DNA of 64,000 nt from Ostrinia nubilalis (Eukaryota; Arthropoda; Insecta; Lepidoptera; Crambidae). The notes under the pieces are model-generated. The model had not been told where the DNA came from and did no database searches. It was given only the letters and a program-made list of their open reading frames with translations. The DNA is taken from the NCBI RefSeq assembly GCF_963855985.1, contig NC_087096.1, positions 8,370,001-8,434,000 on the forward strand. Reading direction: 5' to 3'. Position numbers and translations under genes: made by a program. Shown here piece after piece: positions 12,201 to 25,200 of the stretch (the stretch's first letter is position 1; each line of letters opens with the position of its first letter).

Positions 12201-12475
12201 AATATCGAGTTATAAATAATTATGCCTACCTATCTAAAATATTTCAATAACATTCACTTAACTTCAAATAAATAAACAGTTCACCATTCTAACTACCACA
12301 AGTCAACGACATCGTTATCGTACGCATCCGTTGTGCAAAAACATTTTAAGACCGCGAAGGGTAATTAATTAATAAATAAAAATCAACCATAATTTTTCTC
12401 TTTTTGTAAATCCAATAAGTGGTAGAGCTAATGAACACAGTAACACAAGATCATGTCATATAATCCTCTCACCAT
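6260..12475 (-). CDS. SLC6 sodium-coupled nutrient amino-acid transporter, 5' part (partial gene)
   Basis: Minus-strand gene of the neurotransmitter:sodium symporter family, most like insect nutrient amino-acid transporters, which import amino acids across the plasma membrane using the Na+ gradient. Exons: a start codon directly at a splice donor (12475-12473), 10886-10803 (28 codons, hydrophilic N-terminus), 7090-6823 and 6473-6260. Phases fit throughout. The 7090-6823 exon carries the hallmark first membrane helix with [20 protein letters not shown], and the second helix with IGKPMYYLE. The last exon visible encodes GTGYAQ, the third helix and an extracellular loop with a possible Asn-glycosylation site (NIT, NES). 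The later helices are missing from the window, so the gene must continue below position 1 across an intron of more than 6 kb that holds the LINE. Family assignment is strong. The one-codon first exon is an inference. Confidence 0.85.
7787..8412 (-). mobile_element. Helitron-like non-autonomous element, copy 1
   Basis: Read on the minus strand it ends in GGCCGCTAG followed by T at 7787, the CTAG|T 3' end expected of Helitrons. It shares with the 48.6-50.4 kb copy the blocks CCCGTTCCCGTGGGAATT (several tandem repeats here), the GTCTGTCTGTC run near 8275-8297 and the 5' block with TAATAAATCTGTAGAGAGG. The 5' border near 8412 is eroded. It lies in the SLC6 intron between the exons at 7090 and 10803. 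No coding sequence. Confidence 0.6.
8443..9876. mobile_element. Large foldback element with about 0.6 kb arms
   Basis: The arms 8443-9051 and 9286-9876 are reverse complements (CCAGTAGAATTA at the outer ends), with a spacer of about 235 bp. Each arm contains a related open stretch (8808-9011 plus, 9320-9640 minus) with a common segment [18 protein letters not shown]. The two frames are mirror copies of the same DNA, so I regard them as a remnant of one ancestral sequence, perhaps transposon-coded, and not as genes. No clear target duplication is seen. It lies in the SLC6 intron. Confidence 0.65.
9877..10802. other. Intron sequence, nothing recognised
   Basis: AT-rich SLC6 intron sequence with no exon, RNA gene or repeat that I can identify. 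Confidence 0.4.
11001..11482. mobile_element. MITE, 482 bp, with 50-60 bp terminal inverted repeats
   Basis: The left end GTTACGATCAAAGTGATAAA and the right end (complement GTTACGGTAAATGTGATAAA) continue into a shared block ATGAATAATCGCCGGTTATT. ATAAAT flanks both sides (10995-11000 and 11483-11488) as a likely 6 bp target duplication. The middle holds a GC-rich palindrome GGGTGGCCCAAGGGCCACCC near 11130. No coding capacity. It lies just upstream of the 28-codon SLC6 exon. Confidence 0.7.
11489..12470. other. SLC6 first intron, nothing recognised
   Basis: AT-rich intron between the presumed start-codon exon and the 28-codon exon. A short phrase ACTAGCTGACCCAGCAAACG near 11943 resembles the end of dispersed lepidopteran repeats, but borders cannot be set. 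Confidence 0.35.
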
Positions 12476-12599
12476 TTTGTATCACTTTGTCACTTCAGTC
12501 TTTTAACGAGGTCTCAAAACAATTGACTATCACTTAATTATGCATAACGATACCGCACTACCAAGGCTGGCTGGTCTTAAGCAAGACTAAGTCACGCTC

Positions 12600-12650
12600 A
12601 ACAGGCGATTGAGAGCTCACGTAGTATCTGCACGGGTTTTATATAAAATA
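12600..12650 (-). promoter_or_regulatory. Candidate TATA promoter of the SLC6 gene
   Basis: On the minus strand TATATAAAAC lies at 12645-12636. A start site about 30 bp downstream (near 12610) would give a 5' UTR of roughly 135 nt ending at the ATG/donor at 12475-12471. Position and spacing fit a TATA promoter, but no transcript evidence is available. Confidence 0.45.
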
Positions 12651-12904
12651 CTATCGGCCGCAAGCCAACGTCCGTCTGCGGCTAAGGATTCTTTTCATAT
12701 CTATCTATCCAACCATCGCCCGTGGCTTTGTCCACATTCCAAACGAGATAATTGAACAATTTGCCTGAGTCTCTACCGACTTGCTAAAGGTAAGCCTCTT
12801 ACTTATATAAGTGAGAGGATAAGTTGAACTATTAGTTTAGATTTCGTACTACATAGCGCTTGGTATAGTCTTCCTATCACCACATACGCTACAAAATATT
12901 TCAC

Positions 12905-13074
12905 TTCACTTCAAATATTACAATAACATTTATAGCAACATTTTAAAGTAAACAAAAGAAAAATACTTTGATTCATATTTGCAGCCGTAACTTATCTCAC
13001 AGAGGTGCATGTAGCCGCACTTGAGGAGGCATTGACAGAGATTGAGGCAGGCTGGCGGTTGGTCAGTGCTGTGT
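12905..13074 (+). repeat. Inverted duplication, copy 1 (empty site for a MITE, contains an exon-like block)
   Basis: About 168 bp matches in reverse the DNA at 16561-16914, where a 190 bp MITE splits the second copy. On this strand it includes an intron-like tail ending CATATTTGCAG, followed by an open block VTYLTEVHVAALEEALTEIE that reads like an amphipathic helix from a real exon. I cannot attach the block in phase to any gene here. The YLTE-V-H pattern faintly recalls the start of the last exon of the minus-strand M14 gene (LITERVVHEAYAAMD), so it may be a stray paralogous exon. Confidence 0.55.
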
Positions 13075-14315
13075 CGCAATCTGAATGTCAAGATCATCGA
13101 TGCGCCTGCGGCGTTCACTCTCGTAACTTTTAGTTGGTGCTGGTGATTAGTATGATTTCACCTTACGCGCAAAAACATTTAAGAAACAAAATTCGCCAAT
13201 TATATTTTATTTAACAAGTACCTAACAACTTCCCGACAAATAATAGTGTGATATAGAACCAGTAAACATCACACCCAACTTTAACTGATACAAGAAGTCT
13301 TATCTCTAAAGTTTTTTTTCATGAACATTATCCTTATTAAATCGTTGTCCCTGTGAAAGGAATACTTATTAGTTTTTTCATTGGTTTACCAGTCATTTAA
13401 GTCTTGCTTACTTATCGGTCTACCATATCGATAACCAAGTAGATACTCCTTACGGTTGCTCTGTTGTTTTTCTAATAAACAAAAGTGCTAATGCACTTAT
13501 TTCATTCACTTTTACATACCATGCATGTGACACGTTTGTCCGCCTTATGTTATGGTAATTTGCACGCATTGATACCACCTGTTGCATGTTATTCAGTTGT
13601 ACTGTTGACTAAAATTGTCATTAACATCACTCATTCTAGTAGGTACATACAAAGAATCCAAGTAACTACCTATGATTAGACTCATTAAATGCAAATTAAG
13701 AGACTTCATGAATGAACCTTTTGCGCTCAATGTCGTTGTGTTTATTTCATTTGTCTGTAATTGAACATCGTTTTTCAGAGGTGATTTATCAATGAAAGAG
13801 CTCGTATCTTAAATGAAACGGAAATCCTTCATCGAAAACATTTTTTAAAAAAGTCAAATGTAACTAACAAATACTTACTAATCTAATACTTTATAAGCTG
13901 CCGATTAATTAACACCACTCGTTACTAATCTCTCACTTAATATTTTAACACTTATGTTATCTAAAGTTAATCGCGGTATAGCAACAACGCCGCTAATTTT
14001 ATTGAAATCTTTATCCTATTATTTTAATTTAAGGTACATAACTAACCAAACAAGTTGTTTCTAAAAATATAATTAAGGTTAAAAGCATAAGGAACATGCA
14101 AGGTCATTGACTTGCAAAATCAAATGAGTCGCGTCGATAGGCAGATAGTGACTTGCCATTCACTAAATGGGTCCGTTACTAATACTTACTTATTAAATTG
14201 TCTGAATGCAGCGAGGTGAGCGACACTGAGCGGGTAAAATGAGCATATGCTGGTCTGCGGGGCGCCTATATCACTGTCAGCCAGCAGTAGGCCTTCGGCA
14301 TGATAACGTTTCATT
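13075..14315. other. Intergenic, nothing recognised
   Basis: No supported exon, RNA gene or repeat border in this AT-rich stretch between the SLC6 promoter and the SINE at 14.3 kb. Confidence 0.35.
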
Positions 14316-14655
14316 AACCGCCTCCGTGGTCTAGTGGTAAGACCACCTGCTTCAGACGCAGAGATCCCGGGTTCGATTCCCAGTGGGGGCAGCAATTTTT
14401 CGTTCTGTTTGGTTGGTGGTAGGGCTTGTTCTAAGTCCGCCTGGCTAAATACCACCATCTTACCTGTTTGTCGCCATAACAACAATGTTAACAGCATTGT
14501 TGTGTTCCAGCAGTTAGAGGTAAGATAGCCAGTTCCTCTGTGGTTGAGGATTCCGGGTGAAGATCGTTTCCACCTTCGTTCGGCCTTATCATCACTTACC
14601 ATCAGGTGAGATACAGGCCAAGAGCTTCCTCGTTGTCGATAAAAAAAAAACGGAG
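14316..14655 (+). mobile_element. tRNA-derived SINE
   Basis: The head (about 14322-14391) is tRNA-like, with an A box TGGTCTAGTGGTAAGA and a B box GGTTCGATTCC; a body of about 250 bp follows and the copy ends in an A-run (14640-14650). A second copy with the same body lies at about 28212-28495 on the minus strand. The head keeps most of the cloverleaf but lacks tRNA 3' processing context and runs straight into the SINE body, so it is not a functional tRNA gene. Confidence 0.8.
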
Positions 14656-14804
14656 TCTTGGCCTGCATCTGATGAAAAGTGACGATCAGGCCACCTGAAA
14701 TTCTTAACTAGAGAAACGCTATCTTAGCGGCAACTGGCGAAAGCGATACATAAAAATGCCGTTAATAGTGTTGACATTGATTAGCTGGCGCGGACTTGAA
14801 TATA

Positions 14805-14880
14805 AAATTTTCTGTGAATCGAACCCGGGATCTCTAGGTCCGAGATTAGACCCTGCCACAGAGGCCGTTACTAAACTGGC
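14805..14880 (-). repeat. tRNA-like SINE head fragment
   Basis: On the minus strand a segment with GGCCTCTGTGGCAG and the B-box-like GGTTCGATTCAC resembles the head of another tRNA-derived SINE family. The body is not recognised. Confidence 0.35.
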
Positions 14881-16284
14881 TTACAAGACTTCAAACTATA
14901 AACTTTTACCTATGATCGAAAATGTATCGATATCTACATTTCTTAATAAAAATTGCGGACGATAAAACATAAACATTTATTTCCTAGTATGCTTTATGCC
15001 TTTTATATCTACCGCTGATAAATGAATTTTAATTGTATTTTTTATGAATACTTATGCCTTTTTGAGAAACGATATACCTACTTTGGATGTGTGTCTACTA
15101 TCTACTTGTCATCATAGTGGTTGATGCATGCATTAAGCTGTAAATAAGACAGACCTAAGGTATTTTTTATTCTTAAATCGTTAATTATCTTAACAGAAAA
15201 TCTTTATTTCTATTATAAATAGTAATTGTAATACTTACTACAATATATATTACAAGAAATATGTAGTGGATGAAAAACATTTAAAAAAATCTCACAGAAA
15301 CAGAGGTAAACTCTTAACGTCATATCACGTGTACACGATAAAAAATATTACGTCCCTGAATACCTATTATTTTGTTAAATTGATAAATTAGCAAATCTTT
15401 ATTACTGGGACTGTACTTTTATGTTTAGCAATAAATAAAATGTTTGAAGTTACGGTCTATCTGTAACGTTTTGACATCTAAATGCTGAACTGATTGGCAT
15501 GGATTTTGTAATAGATAAAACATTGAATAAGTGTATTTAATAATTAATTGTTATTAAATCCATAAAAACGTAATATTGATCGGAAGTATTAGTTAACTCT
15601 TGATTTCGGTAATCATGAGACTCAGTTAATTTCATACGCAAAAGCTGAAGAAAATTTCAGAACTTAGGATACTCCTAAAATATTCTAAGAAAACACATAT
15701 GAATAAAATAACGAAATTTATTTCAATGCCATAATTAAGAGATATCACAAATTAATAATATTATTAAACAGGTTTCTAATCTCATAAACCACACAGAAAC
15801 CTCAATTAGGTTCTTCTTTACCAAACACAACAAAACAAAGTTGACTGGTTTGATATAACATACAAAACAGTGTTTGTTGCAGAAATTGTAGCAAGGACAA
15901 TTTATTAGTAAAATGAACCTACGTTTACAAACAAATTCTCGTGAATGTACTAATGTTACAAGTAAATAGCCAAAGTAGGGGCAAAACACATTGTCTAACT
16001 AAATAAACGTGAAGGATTTAACTAGCACGTCACTTTACTGATTACGTAGTAATCTTTATTTATTGCGGGTATTAAGTTTGTCAGTGACACGCGAGTTACC
16101 TTGTTATCAGCAAAATCGATGGTCCGAATCCTATAAAGATAATTTTTACATATCTAGCTACGGCATAGTATTAAAAACAACACCATTTGTGATTCATGCT
16201 CATAACGTTTTGAAGCTCACTGAAGAACACACTCCGATGTTCAACAAAATGTTTGATACTGAATGCCAATACATACGCTTAATT
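14881..16284. other. Intergenic, downstream of the M14 gene
   Basis: No gene recognised. A minus-strand AATAAA at 16060-16055, about 225 nt past the stop codon at 16285, could be the poly(A) signal of the M14 gene. Confidence 0.4.
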
Positions 16285-19200
16285 TTATGAATGTGGTTTA
16301 TTTATGAAGAAAACTGCTAATCGAGTAATAATAATTAGATAAATGTTACAATAAGTTGAACGTATTCTTGTGGCGGTGTTAGTTCTTTTGAGAGTGACAG
16401 CGGGCGGGCCCAGCGGTTCGACGCTCTGCAGCAGTAGGGTGTCCATGGCTGCGTACGCCTCGTGTACCACTCGCTGTAACAAAAACCCACCATTTAATCC
16501 TGAGTAGGTACTGATAATTTAGCTGTTCCTATGTATCATCATGTATCATGTACACAGCACTGACCAACCGCCAGCCTGCCTCAATCTCTGTCAATGCCTC
16601 CTCAAGTGCGGCTACATGCACCTCTGTGAGATAAGTTACGGCTGCAAATATGAATCAAAGTATTTTTCTTTTGTTTACTTTAAAATGTTGCTATAAATGT
16701 TAGGCGGTTATCACACTGCGCCGCGCTCCGTCGCGGAGCGCGTGATTTTCATATAAAAAATCACGCGCGCGGACGCGTTGTCAGTGTGAAGTGCCGCGCT
16801 TGTTTTCTATACAAACTGAGGTACTTGCATACAATGAAAAAATCTGTCGCCCCGCGCTCCGCGACGGAGCGCGGCGCAGTGTGATAACCGCCTTATTGTA
16901 ATATTTGAAGTGAATACTACTATAATCCAACCCGATTTGCCTCTGGTAAATTAGAGGGTCGTGCTCCTGCAGTGGAGACTACATGACCTGATGATGATGA
17001 TGATGATTATAATCCAACAACCATGCAACAACTGAAGCCGAGCATTCGGCAAAAAATTGAAAAAAGGTTTCGAGGTAATTCTAACGAATGCATTTCAAGA
17101 TTTTGATGTATGTTGATCGAATGTTGTAAGCGTCAAGGAAATCTCCTGGGCGATGTAATTTAATAAAGGTTAATTAAAAAATAAATTGCATTAAATTTCC
17201 TTTAAATTGCAATAGTTAAAGTTGTATAAAAATGTACAGTTTTCGTTTTCTTGAATTTTCAAAAGTGAACTTTCTTCTGGGCCACCCTGTATCAATGGTC
17301 CGCACAGTTTCACATAGTATAGTTCACGTAATAAACTAATCAAATTACCTCTGTGATAAGTTTGGAGTTGTAAGAATCCGTCGGTCGAAACATCATGATA
17401 GTGTAGGTGTTGTCTATGCCCAGGTGACCATCGACCCAGTCCTCAATTCCACCTGCATACAAGGCTGTAGACAAAACAATACGATATCTTATCTGACATC
17501 TAGGCGACAATCTACATACCAAGTAAATTGCAATACGCAAAAACTTTAGGTAGAGATCCAAAGTTCCTCTAAATCTACGCGTAGTTAAAACAAAATAAGT
17601 CATACGTAAAAATTCCGAAGTCTGTCCAGCTACATACGGCCGCCCACTAATACTGTATGCAGCCGAAGCAGCTCGTGAAGCTCGTTGCCTCTGGAAATAC
17701 AATTAATAAGGTAAGTAAATGAGCTGAAAATTAAGGCATGCCTAAATAAAGTAAATATAGTGTAACGCCATATAGCAAACTTTTCTGTAGACAACATGGT
17801 AATGACAATGAGTTCATTTTACATTTTATTCCATCGATATTATAAGTACCTACATCGATACTACAAACAGATATTTCGATTTTTTTACGACTCTACAATA
17901 AACATAAGAGCTTTAAAAAGACTTACGTATACGTGATCAAAAGCTCGAAGCTTTCTGGTATGTGAGTAGGGATACATGACGCCCTGAAAACATTATTTGA
18001 ATTAAGTCAGTTAATTCTACTACTATTGTGAGTACGAATGAGGTTTTTCATGAATCATGGTATCACTAAGGCGGTTATCACACTGCGCCGCGCTCCGCCG
18101 CGGAGCGCGGGGCGACAGATTTAATAATTGTATGCAAATACCTCAGTTTGTATAGAAAACACGCGAGGCACTTCACACTGACAACGCGTCCGCGCGCGTG
18201 ATTTTTTTATATGAAAATCACGCGCTCCGCGGCGGAGTGCGGCGCAGTGTGATAACCGCCTTAGTCATTCATGTTATACATTCAGAAAGAAAGAAAACTT
18301 AACAAACGATAATACTCTTATCAAAATTACTGGTTCTATAGAAAAAATGTGGCTTTACCAATTCATGTAATGACTTGAGACTAGGTAGGTATATGCTAAA
18401 TCAGGATGGCTTCATTGCTGCTTGATTTTTTAATTAATAAGAGGGTAAAATGTCATGCTAACAAGAACTTCTCCCTCCTTGAACGCGACGAATGTGAATA
18501 GAGGAGTGCGCTGTTCGTGAAGGTAATGTGTGAGCGCCCACGTCTCGGCTTCGCTCAGCTGGCGTGCGCCCGCGTGTAGCGACCCGCACGGATGCTCGGC
18601 GCGAAGCTCCTCCGCTGAAAACCGGAGCAGTGACGTAATCAGTACGGCTAGCAGTAAAACTTTCGAGTTCAAATTGTTTGCGTACTCGAATCGCCATCAA
18701 AATATTAAGAGCCATTTTACATTTTCGTGCGAATTTCTAAGATTTTGGAAGCATGAATTACTATCTTAAGCAACACCCAGAGATTATTTAATAACTGCGA
18801 AAGATAGGTCAATCCTTGTTGTTGACCATTAATGAAACGGATTTACTAAAACTCTTTTGCTTAATTCACAGTGCCCCATCTCCCACAACCATTTTACGAA
18901 AAAATTGCCGCAGACTCATTTTCAAAGTCCTGTATCTATTATTTATGCTCATATAATAAGCTTAAAAATATATAGTAATCATCGGACATATATTCTTGTA
19001 GTCCATTAATGAAATAGATTCTTGAATTTCATTACCATTATTGAGTAAAATCTAAAAATAATTTGGCAAATTTGAAGATTAACGTCACATTTTGATCGTG
19101 GTTTTTGGTTTAAAAACACAGTATAAACTGCAATAAAAGTATCCCAAAATAAAGAATATTCATTGTAGAATTAATTTCTACAGTTATTGTTTAAATATTA

Positions 19201-22200
19201 GTAACCACTTTGTCAAAATATTGATGTGAATATCAGTATAAATTACAATGCGCAAGCCGACATCGATTAGTATGGCGCGAGCGCCCGTCAAGGCAGGACC
19301 TGTGTCATTTTTCCCGCCGTGACGTTTACGTGCGTTCGTGTCGTAAAGCGGTGATTTGTACGGCGACCAAATACATTTGATACTATGCCGAGAGGCTGTT
19401 TCGAGTCGGCCGGCCGAGCAGAAATTGAAATGATGAATTTTAATTTCTTTGACGGATCTGGGTGTAACTATGTATAATATGTAGGTATCATGTATTTAAT
19501 TTAATAAATAAATTATAAAAAAAGTATATCCATTATGATAGCACCCTTAACACAAGCATATTGGTTGCCTACTTTTGGACTAGATGGCGCTGTGAAATTG
19601 TCCAAAGATTTGTTTATTTATTTATCCGCTTTGAGTTTTGTTTCGTGAAGAAGAAAAAGAAGCGTTTTGTTTTGTTGTTAAATCTATACTAATAAAAGAG
19701 GAAAGATTTAATTGTTTGTTTGTTTGTTTGGAGGCAATAGGCTCCGAAAAAAATTTCTTTCACGATTTAGAATCCTAATTTTTTTCTATGTAGGCTATAA
19801 AATATTTTCAAAAACTTTAGTCCAAAATCTTTGATAAAATTCGACGTTTAATAAATAAATTAGATAACATGTTAATACTTTTTTTTTTCAGTACGATTTT
19901 AGTAGGTACCTGTTTTTCAGAAATTCTACGATTTAACTAAACTTCTAAAGTGTTTATATTTTATGCATAATTTATTAACTTCTAAAATATACATATATCC
20001 TATTGATAGATGACGTGCTTCGTATTTTAATTAAATTATTACCTGACTAGGTTAAAAAGGTGTGGAATGTTATTTTGGAGATAACTTGGTTGATAGAAAT
20101 ATAGAGAGATGCTAAGTAATGCGCTGAGTTCCAAACTCAGTGTCGTATTAGAAATTCACACACACCAAGAAATCAAATTATTTGCTCATTATCCATTGCG
20201 GTATCAGTATTCAACGTTCGAATAATCTTTAGTACTATGCAAGCAATATAAACTGTTTACATAATGACGTCGCTACTGTCATCATTGCTTTCACAAGCAA
20301 TATGTTCCAATTTGTCCCTTGTCACCATTTCCCTTTAGTTTCTGTGATCTGTGCTTGTTTCTAAGTTGATATCAATGAAATATTCCTTAGTACTTTTGAT
20401 TTTAATTTTTTTTTTGACACGTGTTTGAAAAATCAAGGTCAGATTACAATAAAATAACAAGTGAAAACGTAACATTGCATTGCAACTCGCAATTTCGCAA
20501 TATTGATGAGGAGATTCCATTGAAAAGTCTGTATTCATTCCTAGGATTCCCCTAACACCATCAAATTCAAGAGAATTCAAGAGAGTGCAGTTTCCCATCT
20601 CATGCTTAGGGACCACGGTTTAAAATAGTGTGGTTGCATAGAGCCTGCAACGGGCAACCGCGTGCGCAGCTGCTCATACTAATTTTCGATACAAAAGCAA
20701 GTGTTGGCGCCCTCACGAGTTTTAGCGGAGTTCCATATGGTAGCGGGAGTAGACTTAATGGAAATCTATGCTTTTCCGACGACCAGTTGTATGTGGAATA
20801 CTCCAGAGTATGCGCACACAATAGCCTGGTGATTTTAGCACCTGAAGGAAAAACAAAAAAACATTGTTTACAAAGAAATCTGCGGCAGGTGTAGTGTTTT
20901 AATTTTGTTTTAGAAAGATCTCATAATTTTGTAAGTATTCAAATATTTAAACATAATGATGTGTAGATTTTATATCAAAAAATATAATCATTTAACAAAA
21001 TTAATTTTCTTAGAATATTTTAATTCTATTAGAACCATTTTCCACTTCATCGCAGAAGAAGTCGCGGGCAAAAAGCTAGTATGAAATATGTAGTATTGCC
21101 CGCGGCTTCACCCGCTTGAAATTTAGTTTGTCACAGATCGTCATAAATTATAGCCTGTACATTGTTATTCTGGTCGACGCCAGGGATGGATGAGCGTCGC
21201 TGTCGCTGGCGACAGGGTCTTCTGGTTCAGGGTTCATGGCGTAGGTCTCAGGCAAAATGAAATCCACTCGTACAAATTAATAAACTCAGTGTATTAACGA
21301 AAATAATTACACACAGCACTAGAGTCGTATCGGAACTGAGTGAACCAAAGGTCTTGCGATAGGAACGTCCGACCCGAGAGATAGTTGAACACAGACTGCC
21401 TAGTACTGCTGTACTGTACTGTAAAGTTTCATCAAAATCTGTTCAGTAGTTTTTGCGTGAAAGTGTAACAAACATCCAGACATCCACACAAACTTTCGTA
21501 TTTATAATATTAGTAAGACTAGTAAAAAGTAAGATAGTAAGATGAATTATTTTAGTTATTTGTTTACTTATAATAATATTTATTTATTTATTTCTTAGCT
21601 CTGTCTGATAATGGATCTGGAGGAGATGCAATGGCCACCTCCGTAACAAAACAATAGAACCATATGGAGTTTGGGCTTGTGTGATTCGCCTTGACGAATA
21701 TTTCTTATCCAGGGTCCGATGATGGAGCTGTAAGGGGGCAGATTTATTTTTCACTATGTGACTGTCTTTATTTTGTACTTAATATATATTTTACATATTA
21801 TACCTATTCGTGTTTCATTATAAATCGAAATATAAAAGACTTAATAAACTCTATTAAAAATTTAAATTAATTAATCAAGTTTGAATACCTCATTCTACCT
21901 TAAAATTAATAACTTAAATCAAGTCTTAATACGGTCACGGCTCAAGATTTTTTTGTCCATTTCAGCGTTCTTTTTACTCTTTTGACGTTGCGTTGACAGC
22001 TTTTACCTAAATTCGCGCGGAATATTTTTGTGAAATGGCTCTTAAGTACGAAAACTACAACAGCGCCCTTGTGAAATTGCACGAAACTTATTTTGAGAAT
22101 CAAAATTGTCAGGTTATCGTTTAATTCGAAGGTTGAGTATCGAATTTTATCTAATACGCAAACGATTCGAAGACGAAAGTTGTTCATGCTAGAGGTACTG

Positions 22201-25200
22201 AGGTCGTGTGAAAACACGACGTACGAAGTTAGGTAGGTACGCAGATGTCATTGATGGTCACCCTAACATTTAAAAAAACATTCTAAATCTTAAGATATGC
22301 TTTAACAAACTCTGTGCTGTAGGTACTGAAAATAAGCTATGAACAAGTAGAAGATACAACAATAGTTAATCCATGTAAAGATATCAATCTTGCAATAAAG
22401 TCTATCAAATATTATCAAGAATCAAATTCTGACTAATCACGATTAGGTTATTGTTTGAAACCAAAAGTAATAAAACAAGCAATAAAAAAAGTAATAAACA
22501 ATAAAGAATTTGTCTTTGATGACGCTTTAGCTAATTGGCGCGAGACGCAATAATTATATCCAATAGTTTAACGGATTTTTCAATAGGTACCTATGTACTT
22601 CTGAGTGTCAATCGCAGAATATTTTGTAGCCGTTTTTCAGATTTATCTAAAGTCTAGTAATACGCTTTTCTCTTTCAGGAAATTCAGTTTCAGGATTCTA
22701 TTGCACATTAGGTATATTTAAATAATGGAACTTCTCTTAGCAAAATAAAATAGAACAACTAAGTTTACCTGGGATCCACTGGTATTCAAAATTCCTGTCG
22801 AGGTTGACGCCGTAGCATGGTTGTACGGTGCACCGAAGGCCATATAATTCGCAAGTCGTGCATGAGTCACGAGTCTTGCAAATATCCCAGTTTTGGCGCA
22901 AGTTTTTTGACCATTCCCTTCGCTTTAAAAATACACAAATAACAAACATTGAAATTACATAATTGTACTTACTTTCGACAGCACTCTACTACCACACTAC
23001 CACTTAAATTATGAGGTACAGAATACAGATGTCAATCACGGCGTATCTTATTAATAATATTTAGTTGTAAATGTAATAGGTGCATTTTTTTTATAAATAT
23101 GTTATAAGTATGATGTGCTCGCGACTGTACAATATCAGATATCAATCAATAAAGGACATTTTGAAGGTTACATACATGAGGAAATGTCATTGAATAGTCA
23201 TATCCATCAGGGTTAAAGACTGGAATAATCCAGAAACGATATTTGGTGAGCAGATCCGAATGAGCTTCACTGCGCTCTATCAGCTGATAGAGCACGTACA
23301 TGGCTGCTGCCACTGCGTGATGATCTCGGCCTTGGATTCCTAGAACATCAGGACACCATGGGAATTACGTCTAACGTGGCTTAGAAGTCGTATAGTACGT
23401 GTTTACTTTGTAACATAATTTAACTAATAACTTAAACAATTTTAAAGCATGTACCGTTTATCTTGGGACATAGATAGAAGACGAAGCTTTGAGCACAACT
23501 GAGTTTTATAAACAACACAAAGCAATAACATACCCGCAATAATCATTACAGTTTTTTTAGCTGAAACTATTTGTCCGCTGCTAGGATCATCCACGATCAT
23601 CATGTATATAGGATTTTCCATTGTAGTAAGGTTGCCACTTGTGATGTCTTCCCACTTCGCCAGAGGACTGGTTTCAGCCCATTGTTTTAGTTGTGCTACT
23701 ATCTATTACAATAATTAGAAATGAAATGATACGTAAAATATGTAATGAAAAAAGTGTAAAAATAATCTAATAAAATACCTCTGGTAGAGTTCGAGGTGAA
23801 TTAAAATTTAATTGTCGTAATTTAAGCAGATTACAAATTGGTCTCCGTTTTCCTCTAACTTTTTCTTTAGATAATACTTGTGCAGTAGATGATTCTGCAG
23901 CAGGTTGTGTATTATCTGGTATGAATGAGCTTCTGTAAGTTACATTCGTTTCGTCAAAATTATTATTTTCTGTTCCTGTAACAGCCTCTGATTCACTTGT
24001 GAATACTGTATTAGTCAATGTTAACTCTTTTTCAGTTGTACTATCTGGCTCTTCTTGGCTTTTATTTCTTTCGTCGTAATTATCTGCTTGGTCTTGTTCA
24101 TCTTTTTTGCTTGTGCTTTCAATATCTTCATCATTATAAAACATCATATTATAGGCAGAGTCCGGATCTTTATCATTCTTTTCCAGAGCTTTTTCAACTT
24201 TTCTTCGAGATTCCACATCTGTTTGTTTATTATTGTCATAACTGGTTTCAGTACGAATTGTGATTTCATTGTCTTCATCAACAGGAGCATATGTGGTAGA
24301 AGTTCGAACAGGATGAAAAGTACTTCTTGTTACCAAAACATCAGAACTAATATCTTTAAAAAAATTGTGTAAAGCTTTATATTCGTTAGGGGTGTGTTCT
24401 GTTCTCGTAGGCCATATTATATCTGTTAATACGGAGGTTCTCGTTGGGTATGTGGACATATCAATTGATTCTTGAAGCTTCTATTGAGATAGAGTATATC
24501 AGTAAATGGTTAATACCAAGTCGTTATGCGGACAAAAATATAATATCACATACTTACTCGCGAGGATGTAGGTGGTTTCAGTGGAGAAATAGTCACTCGA
24601 CGCGTAAATGCTACGGGCGCGATTGGTGCATATTGCCGAGCGTAAAGTGTTGGAGTGCGGGCCAAAAATTGTGGGCTAGCTGGAGGACTTTCGTCGCGCT
24701 GCGAGTTTCGCCCTGCAAATACGCGAGTGAGTCTCACGATAATCTAGTTTTATTATGAGTATTCGACATTTTAAAACAAGTAAACCATACGTACCTTTAG
24801 GTTTTATTGGAGGAAGCTGATCTAGGGTTCTAGGAAGTGTTGCCGGTGCTAGAAATAACTCTTCGTCCAATCGGGTTATGGGTACCGTAGTAGGAGGAAC
24901 AAAACGTGTGTAGTCTCGGGCCAGATCAGACAATGTGGATGGAGTGGTAGCTGGTGGGACGATCACACCACCGACAATTATCTTCTCACTTCCTTTGGTC
25001 ACCGGCTGAATGTTCACTGCCACAATTTGTTTAGTGTTTGGAGTTGTCATATCATCGTCTAATACTTTTACTATGAATTCGGCGGTAGTTTCTTGATTTG
25101 CTCTCCATCTTGTGTATTCAGTATGCGCTCTTTTCTTTCGAAACACTGAAAACAAGCAAGATGAGAATAGTTGTGTATAACTTTGTAGAGATAGCTTTAT

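Noticed and set aside
12930..13118. Minus-strand open frame with several Cys
   Set aside because: It lies antisense to the exon-like block in the inverted duplication, and the second copy (16561-16700) gives the same translation because the DNA is duplicated.
14322..14391. tRNA gene
   Set aside because: tRNA-like boxes are present but run into a SINE body that recurs at 28.2-28.5 kb.
14186..14668. Minus-strand open frame of 160 codons
   Set aside because: It is antisense to the SINE and its translation reflects SINE sequence only.
17280..17296. GGCCACCCTGTA as the end of another TA-type element like 27.6 kb
   Set aside because: Only one end is present and no inverted partner was found, so no element can be delimited.
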